From the NCBI GenBank assembly GCA_031284185.1, contig JAITAJ010000338.1, forward strand, positions 1-5,751: 5,751 nt of DNA, in the 5' to 3' direction. Shown piece after piece: positions 1-4,306 of this stretch. Each line of letters begins with the position of its first letter. The first letter of the stretch is position 1. A program made the position numbers and the translations under genes. The stretch is from Accumulibacter sp. GTDB lineage: Bacteria > Pseudomonadota > Gammaproteobacteria > Burkholderiales > Rhodocyclaceae. Below the pieces are notes generated by a model, which did no database searches, was not told the DNA's origin, and saw only the letters and a program-made list of their open reading frames with translations.

Positions 1-33
1 CCGGGGGAGATGGAAAAACCGGGCGCTCGGGTT
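1..33 (-). repeat. Inverted copy of the 316-348 module, at the window edge
   Basis: Bases 1-33 match the reverse complement of 316-348 at 31 of 33 positions, with differences at window positions 22 and 31. The match starts at base 1, so this copy probably continues to the left outside the window. Both copies, read in the same direction, encode PSARFFHLPR in one frame. The inverted arrangement over about 350 bp suggests two members of a dispersed repeat family in opposite orientation. Confidence 0.8.
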
Positions 34-147
34 CAGCGAGGTTGGGGCGAGCAAGGCGAGGTGTCCATCCCGAGGGGTGGCGTAGGGGACGATGGCGATC
101 GTCCCGTGGGCGGGCGGATTGCCATCCACCCCGACGATCCTGGTCAC
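1..147 (-). CDS. Possible 5' part of an unrecognised gene, running off the left edge
   Basis: On the minus strand a frame opens with GTG at 147-145 and stays open for 49 codons to base 1, so only the N-terminus is visible (begins VTRIVGVDGNPP, ends SARFFHLPR). An in-frame TAA lies 18 bases upstream of the GTG, and GGAGGGG (plus coordinates 151-157) sits just upstream as a convincing Shine-Dalgarno, which fixes the start. About 41 of 49 codons end in G or C while second positions are much less GC-rich, as expected for coding DNA here. The peptide is proline- and alanine-rich with no signal peptide or motif I recognise. Its last ten or so codons lie in a module (1-33) that recurs inverted at 316-348, so the frame either enters a dispersed repeat or is partly fortuitous. 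A 49-codon open frame is not rare in GC-rich DNA. Function unknown; existence moderately supported. Confidence 0.4.
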   Translation of the reverse strand, partial: MTRIVGVDGNPPAHGTIAIVPYATPRDGHLALLAPTSLNPSARFFHLPR

Positions 148-234
148 GTTCCCCTCCGCTGCTTAGCCGTCCGGTGATCCTCCCTGCCGAAGTTCGACGG
201 TATTTCGACCATTGCCCCTGCTTTGTCGGGTTTC

Positions 235-276
235 AGAGGACAGAGGACAGAAGACAGAAGACAGAGGACAGAAGAC
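235..276 (+). repeat. Six tandem 7-bp AGARGAC units
   Basis: Six uninterrupted heptamers run in register: AGAGGAC, AGAGGAC, AGAAGAC, AGAAGAC, AGAGGAC, AGAAGAC, followed by a partial AGA. The only variation is A/G at the fourth position. The array is preceded by TTTC, so its left edge (230-243) is the reverse complement of the 14-bp unit found at 408-435. Heptameric short tandem repeats (STRR) are described in some bacteria, notably cyanobacteria; whether this belongs with them cannot be told from one copy. The strict 7-bp period keeps all three frames open, explaining spurious open frames here. Confidence 0.9.
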
Positions 277-314
277 AGATCGGCTTGCGGCGCGTCGCGC
301 CGGGCAGGGGACGC

Positions 315-335
315 AAAACCGAGCGCTCGGTTTTT
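315..335. terminator. Perfect 20-bp palindrome with T-run, terminator-like
   Basis: AAAACCGAGCGCTCGGTTTT reads identically on both strands and is followed by one more T. As RNA it would form an 8-bp stem (AAAACCGA/TCGGTTTT) with a GCGC loop and a short U-tract in either direction, the shape of a bidirectional intrinsic terminator. The stem is short and half A-U, and the sequence is the apex of a longer palindrome, so termination is only one reading. Confidence 0.4.
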
Positions 336-348
336 CCATCTCCCCCGG
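316..348 (+). repeat. 33-bp module, second copy of the window-edge repeat
   Basis: This is the partner of bases 1-33 (31 of 33 matches on the opposite strand). It covers most of the central palindrome plus the adjoining TCCATCTCCCCCGG. The copy here is perfectly palindromic at its core, while the edge copy has lost symmetry (GGGCGCTCGG instead of CGAGCGCTCGG), consistent with decay of one copy. Confidence 0.8.
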
Positions 349-393
349 CGCGACAGCGCCGCAAGCTCATCTGTCTTCTGTCCTCTCAAACCG

Positions 394-435
394 CTGTCCT
401 CTGAAATCTGTCCTCTGAAACCTGTCCTCTGAAAC
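394..435 (+). repeat. Three tandem 14-bp units, CTGTCCTCTGAAAY
   Basis: CTGTCCTCTGAAAT at 394-407 is followed by two identical CTGTCCTCTGAAAC units at 408-421 and 422-435. A related unit with CAAACCG in place of GAAAC lies just before (378-393). Each contains GTCCTCT, the reverse complement of the AGAGGAC heptamer, so this array has opposite polarity to 235-276. The 14-bp period is twice the heptamer length, suggesting a common origin by slippage. Confidence 0.9.
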
Positions 436-512
436 TCTGATACCATAGCGAGGAAAAGTTTTACCGCAGCAGCCTCAACCGCAGTCAGTCTGTTTTTTTC
501 CATAAAATAATC

Positions 513-518
513 AAGGAG
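513..518 (+). promoter_or_regulatory. Ribosome binding site of dctP
   Basis: AAGGAG ends 10 bases before the ATG at 529, in an A/T-rich leader. The near-consensus site selects this start, which also gives a proper signal peptide, and suggests efficient translation of the binding protein. Confidence 0.85.
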
Positions 519-528
519 ATAGATCACC

Positions 529-1518
529 ATGAAACGCAGAATTCTTCTTCTTTCCGCCTTGGCCGTGCTGGGTGCCGCAAGCCTGCCCGCCTATTCGGCC
601 GACAAGGTCGTTGTCAAGATCGCCGGCATGAAGCCCGATGGCGAGCCGGAAACGGTGGGCATGAAACTGTTCGCCAAGTACGTCATGGAAGCCACCCAGG
701 GCAGGTACGATGTCCAGGTCTTCCCGAACAGCCAGCTCGGCAAGGAAGACGCTTACATCGCGCAGACGCGCAAGGGCATCATCCAGATGTGCGCCACCGG
801 AACGCAGACTTCATCGCTGTTCCCGGCCATGGCCATGCTCGAAACACCGATGCTCTACGACAGTCTCGATCATGCCCACCGGGCGATGAACGGCGAGACC
901 TTCAAGCTGATCAACAAGGGCTTTGCCGAAAAATCCGGCATGACGCTGATCAACGCCTTCCCGCTCGGCTTCCGTCACTTCTACACCAAGAAGCCGATCA
1001 ACACCATCGACGACCTCAAGGGTCTGCGCATGCGCGTGCCGAACATTCCGCTATACCTCGAATTCGCCAAGCAACTCGGGCAAAGCGGTCAGCCGATGCC
1101 GTTCGCGGAAGTCCCGTCGGCGCTCGATCAGGGCACGATCGACGGCGGCGACAGCCCGTTTGCCGACATCGTCGCGCTCAAGATGTACGAGATCACGCCG
1201 AACATCACCCTGTCCGGCCACATCCTGGTCATCCACGGCCTGTACATCAACAACGACTTCTACGGCAAGCTGTCGCCGGAAGACAGGAAAATCTTCGACG
1301 ACGCCGCCAGGCGCTCCGCCGAGGACGTCTGGCAGATGGCCGCCGACGTCGAGAAAAAGGCGATCGATGAAATCACCAAGGGCGGCGGCAAGATCGTGAC
1401 CCCGAACGCCGAATTCAAGGCGGCGCTGCGCAAGGCCGGCGAGGGCACGTGGGAACTGTTCGCCAAGACGGTGCCCAATTACAAGGAAATCCTGGATAGC
1501 ACGCTTCAGTACCGCTGA
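529..1518 (+). CDS. dctP: TRAP transporter periplasmic substrate-binding protein, DctP family
   Basis: The 329-residue protein is of normal size for a TRAP binding protein, which captures an organic acid in the periplasm and delivers it to the DctQM membrane complex. An N-terminal signal peptide is clear: MKRR, a hydrophobic stretch to about residue 20, then PAYSAD, with cleavage near 23-24. Family features follow: FPNSQLGKE (65-73), GFRHFYTKKPI (147-157), DLKGLRMRVPN (162-172) and the EV..AL..G.IDGGDSP stretch (194-210). Arg149 and Arg169 are 20 residues apart, the same spacing as the carboxylate-contacting Arg127 and Arg147 of the sialic acid protein SiaP, so a carboxylate ligand is likely. 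The usual EVY and DGxENP are EVP and DGGDSP here, so ligand identity is open. A 206-bp gap with a hairpin separates it from dctQ. Confidence 0.94.
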   Translation: MKRRILLLSALAVLGAASLPAYSADKVVVKIAGMKPDGEPETVGMKLFAKYVMEATQGRYDVQVFPNSQLGKEDAYIAQTRKGIIQMCATGTQTSSLFPAMAMLETPMLYDSLDHAHRAMNGETFKLINKGFAEKSGMTLINAFPLGFRHFYTKKPINTIDDLKGLRMRVPNIPLYLEFAKQLGQSGQPMPFAEVPSALDQGTIDGGDSPFADIVALKMYEITPNITLSGHILVIHGLYINNDFYGKLSPEDRKIFDDAARRSAEDVWQMAADVEKKAIDEITKGGGKIVTPNAEFKAALRKAGEGTWELFAKTVPNYKEILDSTLQYR

Positions 1519-1553
1519 GCGCTCTCCAGTCACCAAACGGCGAGTTGGAAATT

Positions 1554-1579
1554 CTTCCCGCGGGAAAATCCGCGGGAAG
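1554..1579 (+). promoter_or_regulatory. Strong hairpin in the dctP-dctQ spacer
   Basis: CTTCCCGCGG (1554-1563) and CCGCGGGAAG (1570-1579) are perfectly complementary, giving a 10-bp GC-rich stem with a GAAAAT loop, 36 bp after the dctP stop. No T-run follows, so it is not a typical intrinsic terminator. In transport operons such stem-loops often protect the 3' end of the binding-protein message and lower expression of the downstream permease genes; that role is inferred from position only. Confidence 0.65.
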
Positions 1580-1698
1580 GTCTCTCCCAGGCGTTGCGCG
1601 TCCGCGCCATGTAGCGGATGATCGGCGTTCCGGCGTTCTTGCCCGCGGCATTCCGGCCAAAACGAGGGATACGGTCAGGCGCCTGTGAGGATCTTCAA

Positions 1699-1728
1699 AT
1701 GAATATCGAATCAAGGGGGGCGAAATGA
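1699..1728 (+). CDS. Possible 9-codon leader frame overlapping the dctQ start
   Basis: ATG at 1699 opens the frame MNIESRGAK and ends at TGA 1726-1728, overlapping the dctQ ATG as ATGA. AGGA at 1688-1691 lies 7 bases before it, a plausible ribosome site. The frame spans the dctQ Shine-Dalgarno (1713-1720), so its translation could open or couple dctQ initiation. No database family or codon evidence can be applied to so short a frame; it may be chance. Confidence 0.25.
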   Translation: MNIESRGAK

Positions 1729-2246
1729 GTGAACTTCTACCGGAAAAGCCGCAGGAGAGCGAAAGCAGGGCCGAGGTGGCTTTCCAGGCGTTTTGCGCCA
1801 TTGTCTTTCTGGGCATGATCGGCATGGTCTTTTACAACGCGGTGCTGCGTTACGTCTTTCGGTCGAGCTTCGCGCCAAGCGAGGAATGGTCGCGTTTTCT
1901 CTTCATGTACATCACCTTTTTCGGGTCGATCGAGGGTTTCTACCGTGGCCGCCACATCGCGGTCGACATGCTGACCGGCATGTTGTCCGGCATCACCAAG
2001 AAGAGCGTGGACATCTTCGCGCAGCTTCTCGCGCTGGCGGCGCTCCTGCTGCTCGCCATCGGCGGCATCTCGCTGGTCCAGCAGACGATCGATACCAAGA
2101 CCGTGGCCACCGGGGTCAACATGGCGTTCATCAACGGCACCCTGCCGGTCATGGCCTTTTCCGTGATCGCCATCCGCGCGCGCGAGCTTTGGCGGACCAT
2201 CAAAAGGCCGGCGTCGGCCTTCCTGAAAAAGCCGAAGGAGTTCTGA
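1725..2246 (+). CDS. dctQ: TRAP transporter small permease subunit, DctQ family
   Basis: This 173-residue inner-membrane protein is the small subunit that pairs with DctM and helps dock the loaded binding protein. Four hydrophobic segments can be seen at about 18-38, 56-72, 96-118 and 133-152, the usual DctQ layout. Family marks include NAVLRYVF (38-45), SEEWSRFLF (52-60) and RGRHIAVDML (74-83), which match the typical N..LRY.F, W.EE..RFLF and GGHI.VD pattern. The ATG at 1725 is preceded by AAGGGGGG (1713-1720), a purine-rich ribosome site. The charged, lysine-rich tail (KRPASAFLKKPKEF) is expected on the cytoplasmic side. The gene ends 2 bp before dctM, so the two are surely co-translated parts of one operon. 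Confidence 0.94.
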   Translation: MSELLPEKPQESESRAEVAFQAFCAIVFLGMIGMVFYNAVLRYVFRSSFAPSEEWSRFLFMYITFFGSIEGFYRGRHIAVDMLTGMLSGITKKSVDIFAQLLALAALLLLAIGGISLVQQTIDTKTVATGVNMAFINGTLPVMAFSVIAIRARELWRTIKRPASAFLKKPKEF

Positions 2247-2248
2247 AC

Positions 2249-3526
2249 ATGGAGCTGATCATCTTTCTCGGCAGTCTCTTCTTCTTCCTGTTTCTGAACA
2301 TCCCGATCGCTCTGGTAATGGTGCTCTCGGCCATCGTGCTGATGTTCTATTCGGGTTTCGTCGATTTCATGATCATCCCGCAGGCGATGGTCGACGGCGT
2401 CAACAATTATCCGCTGATGGCCATCCCGTTCTTCGTCTTCGCCGGCGAGATCATGGCTCAGGGGGGCCTCTCGAAGCGCGTGATCCTGCTCGCCCAGTTG
2501 ATGATCGGGCGCGTCAAGGGCGGCCTGGGCTACGCGACCATCATCGCCAGCATCATCTTCGCCGGGCTGATGGGCAGTTCGGTCGGCGAGGCCGCCGCGC
2601 TGATGGGCATCCTCTATCCGATGATGAAGGACGCGGGTTACAACCCCGGTCGCGCGGGCGGCATCATCGCCTCGGGCGCGATCCTCGGGCCGATCATCCC
2701 GCCGTCGGCCAATTTCATCCTGCTCGGCGCCACCGTGGAGCTGTCGATCACCAAGCTGTTCATGATCGGTCTGGTGCCGGGGCTGCTCATCGGTCTGGCC
2801 CTGCTGGTGATATGGTTCTTCATCGTGCGCATCGACGGTTATTCGGAAACCATCACCTTCAGCCGCGAGGAGGGCGTCAGAATCCTGAAGGAATCGACGC
2901 CGGCCTTCCTGCTGCCGGTGTTTCTGCTCGGCGGCATCCGCTTCGGCGTGTTCACGCCGACCGAGGGCGGCGCCTTCGCGGCGGTCTATGCGATCCTGGT
3001 GACCACGTGCTATTACCGCGAGCTGTCGTTCCGCAAGCTCTTGCGCGTCTCCGCCGCCGCCGCGCGCAGTACCGCCGTGGTGATGCTGATCGTGGGCGCC
3101 GCGTCCGCCGTCGGCTGGTTCATCACCTCGGCCCAGATCCCCTCGCAGAGGGCTGCCTTCTTCGAGCCGCTGGTGCCGACGCCGACCCTGCTGCTGCTCT
3201 CGATCATGGTCTTCCTGTTCGCGGCGGGCATGGTCATGGATCTGACGCCGAACATCCTGCTGTTCGCGCCGGTCTTCTATCCGCTGATCAAGATGGCCGG
3301 CATCGATCCGTACTTTTTCGGCCTCCTGTTCGTGCTCAACGTCGGCATCGGCGTCATCACCCCGCCGGTGGGCACGGTGCTCTTCGTCGTGTGCGGCTCG
3401 GCGGGCATCTCGCTGGGGCCGCTGGTGCGCAAGATGGCGCCGTTCCTGCTCATGGAAATCACCATGCTGTTCCTGCTGCTCCTCTTCCCGAATCTGTCGA
3501 TCATTCCGATGAAGTGGCTGACTTGA
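2249..3526 (+). CDS. dctM: TRAP transporter large permease subunit, DctM family
   Basis: The 425-residue product is the size of a stand-alone DctM, the sodium-coupled transport subunit in the inner membrane (ion transporter superfamily). Hydrophobic segments cover nearly the whole length. Family marks are GRVKGGLGYA (87-96), IFAGLMGSSVGEAAALMG (103-120), GILYPMM (120-126), GPIIPPS (147-153), FGVFTPTEGGAFAAVYA (232-248) and ITPPVGTVLFVV (370-381). The two inverted-repeat halves, each with its PP or TPP motif, are both intact, so the gene appears functional. The open frame extends upstream through dctQ, but the ATG at 2249 is chosen because AAGGAG (2235-2240) precedes it by 8 bases and the N-terminus then starts with the usual MELIIFLGSLFFFLF segment. 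The stop is one base before the next gene. Confidence 0.95.
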   Translation: MELIIFLGSLFFFLFLNIPIALVMVLSAIVLMFYSGFVDFMIIPQAMVDGVNNYPLMAIPFFVFAGEIMAQGGLSKRVILLAQLMIGRVKGGLGYATIIASIIFAGLMGSSVGEAAALMGILYPMMKDAGYNPGRAGGIIASGAILGPIIPPSANFILLGATVELSITKLFMIGLVPGLLIGLALLVIWFFIVRIDGYSETITFSREEGVRILKESTPAFLLPVFLLGGIRFGVFTPTEGGAFAAVYAILVTTCYYRELSFRKLLRVSAAAARSTAVVMLIVGAASAVGWFITSAQIPSQRAAFFEPLVPTPTLLLLSIMVFLFAAGMVMDLTPNILLFAPVFYPLIKMAGIDPYFFGLLFVLNVGIGVITPPVGTVLFVVCGSAGISLGPLVRKMAPFLLMEITMLFLLLLFPNLSIIPMKWLT

Positions 3527-3527
3527 G

Positions 3528-4298
3528 ATGATGGACATCGGCGGCAAGACCTGCTTCGTCTTCGACCTGGATGGGACGGTTTACCTCGGTGACCGTCCCA
3601 TCGAGGGGACGATCGATTTCATCAAGCGCAATCTGGCGCGGCGCGAGATCGTTTTTCTGACCAACAACACGTCGAAGAATCTGGACGACTACGTCAGGAA
3701 ACTCGCCGGATTCGGCATCGCCGTCGGCCGCGAGAAAATCCTCTCGCCGCTGCTGCCGCTGACCGACTATCTGCGGGAACACGGACTTTGCCACATCTAC
3801 CCGGTCGGCAACGCCAGTTTCCAGACTTACCTGAGAGAAAGCCTGCCGGACGTCGACTTTACCTGCGGCGAGGCGTGCCAGGCGGTCGTTCTTGCCTACG
3901 ACACCGAACTCACCTATCGGAAGCTGGCGGAATCCTGCCTCGCGCTGCAACGTCCGCAGGTGCGCTTTCTGTCCACCCACCCGGATCTGGTCTGCCCGTC
4001 GGCGCAAGGCCCGCTGCCGGACGCCGGGAGCTTCGTCAAGCTGTATGAGGCCGCCACGGGCAGACTGCCCGAAGTGGTCTTCGGTAAACCCGACCCTTTG
4101 ATCCTTGCGCCGGTGCTGAAGCGTTTTTCGCGCGAGGAAATGGTCATGGTCGGCGACCGCCTGACGACCGACAAGCGGCTGGCCGAAAACGCCGGCATCG
4201 ATTTCATCCTGGTGCTCTCCGGCGAGGCGAAGCGCGAGGATCTGCCGAAGCTCTCCCGCCAGCCGACGCTGGTGCTCGACGACCTCGGCGCGCTGTAG
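3528..4298 (+). CDS. HAD-superfamily phosphatase, NagD/phosphoglycolate phosphatase-like (type IIA)
   Basis: A cytoplasmic Mg2+-dependent phosphohydrolase of 256 residues, the normal length for NagD-like enzymes. All four HAD motifs are present: FDLDGTVYLG (12-21) with nucleophile Asp13 and acid Asp15, FLTNNTS (43-49) with Thr45, GKPDP (186-190) with Lys187, and VGDRLTTD (208-215) with Asp210 and Asp215. The region between motifs II and III (about 60-180) is the C2-type cap that decides substrate. Relatives hydrolyse nucleoside monophosphates, phosphoglycolate, pyridoxal phosphate or p-nitrophenyl phosphate; the substrate here is unknown. The start lies one base after dctM, with ATG ATG at 3528 and 3531 and no clear ribosome site, so translation is probably coupled to dctM termination and the exact start is uncertain by one codon. 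The next gene follows 8 bp later. Confidence 0.92.
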   Translation: MMDIGGKTCFVFDLDGTVYLGDRPIEGTIDFIKRNLARREIVFLTNNTSKNLDDYVRKLAGFGIAVGREKILSPLLPLTDYLREHGLCHIYPVGNASFQTYLRESLPDVDFTCGEACQAVVLAYDTELTYRKLAESCLALQRPQVRFLSTHPDLVCPSAQGPLPDAGSFVKLYEAATGRLPEVVFGKPDPLILAPVLKRFSREEMVMVGDRLTTDKRLAENAGIDFILVLSGEAKREDLPKLSRQPTLVLDDLGAL

Positions 4299-4306
4299 GA
4301 ATCACC

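Larger units (their letters stand above)
263..386. repeat. Large nested near-palindrome able to form a ~40-bp stem
   Basis: Left arm 263-304 is complementary to right arm 344-386. 263-280 pairs perfectly with 369-386 (two heptamers plus AGAT), then come two unpaired positions (281-282 with 367-368), 283-293 pairs with 356-366, base 355 bulges, and 294-304 pairs with 344-354. Inside an asymmetric loop sits a perfect 20-bp palindrome (315-334) whose centre, 324.5, coincides with that of the outer arms. The whole could extrude as a cruciform or fold in RNA as one long hairpin from either strand. It could be a MITE-like or REP-like mobile repeat, a bidirectional terminator or a structured RNA; no transposase, clear terminal repeats or target duplication was seen. 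Confidence 0.8.
148..528. other. Repeat-rich intergenic region upstream of dctP
   Basis: I support no gene in this 381-bp stretch. Open frames exist on both strands, but they translate the short repeats into low-complexity peptides such as TEDRRQKTEDRRQ, because a 7-bp unit without stop codons reads through in all three frames. The region holds the heptamer array, the large palindrome and the 14-bp units listed separately, then a more A/T-rich 90 bp directly before dctP. If the minus-strand frame at 1-147 is real, this is a divergent promoter region and the palindrome would sit between the two outward promoters. I found no convincing -35/-10 pair or sigma-54 site. Confidence 0.6.

Noticed and set aside
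86..105. 8-bp hairpin GGGACGAT-GGCG-ATCGTCCC
   Set aside because: It falls within the probable minus-strand coding frame and has no T-run or partner signal; likely incidental in GC-rich sequence.
235..435. CRISPR array
   Set aside because: Units are 7 or 14 bp and directly adjoining, with no unique spacers of 30 bp or so, and no cas genes are present.
465..499. Intrinsic terminator before the T-run at 493-499
   Set aside because: No stable GC-rich stem can be formed immediately upstream of the seven Ts, and it would stand just before the dctP ribosome site.
438..508. Promoter candidates for dctP (TGATACCAT at 438-446; TAAAAT at 503-508)
   Set aside because: Neither has a recognisable -35 element at proper spacing, and the second would start transcription inside the ribosome binding site.
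42..530. Overlapping open frames through the repeat region on both strands
   Set aside because: They consist largely of translated 7-bp and 14-bp repeats (TEDRRQKTEDRR, SSVLCPLKP), which are open in every frame because the unit lacks stops; no coding signal is evident.
1940..3547. Long minus-strand open frame (535 codons) opposite dctQ/dctM
   Set aside because: Its product is a His/Asp/Arg/Gln-rich low-complexity chain typical of the antisense of hydrophobic GC-rich genes, and the plus strand carries clear DctQ and DctM motifs.
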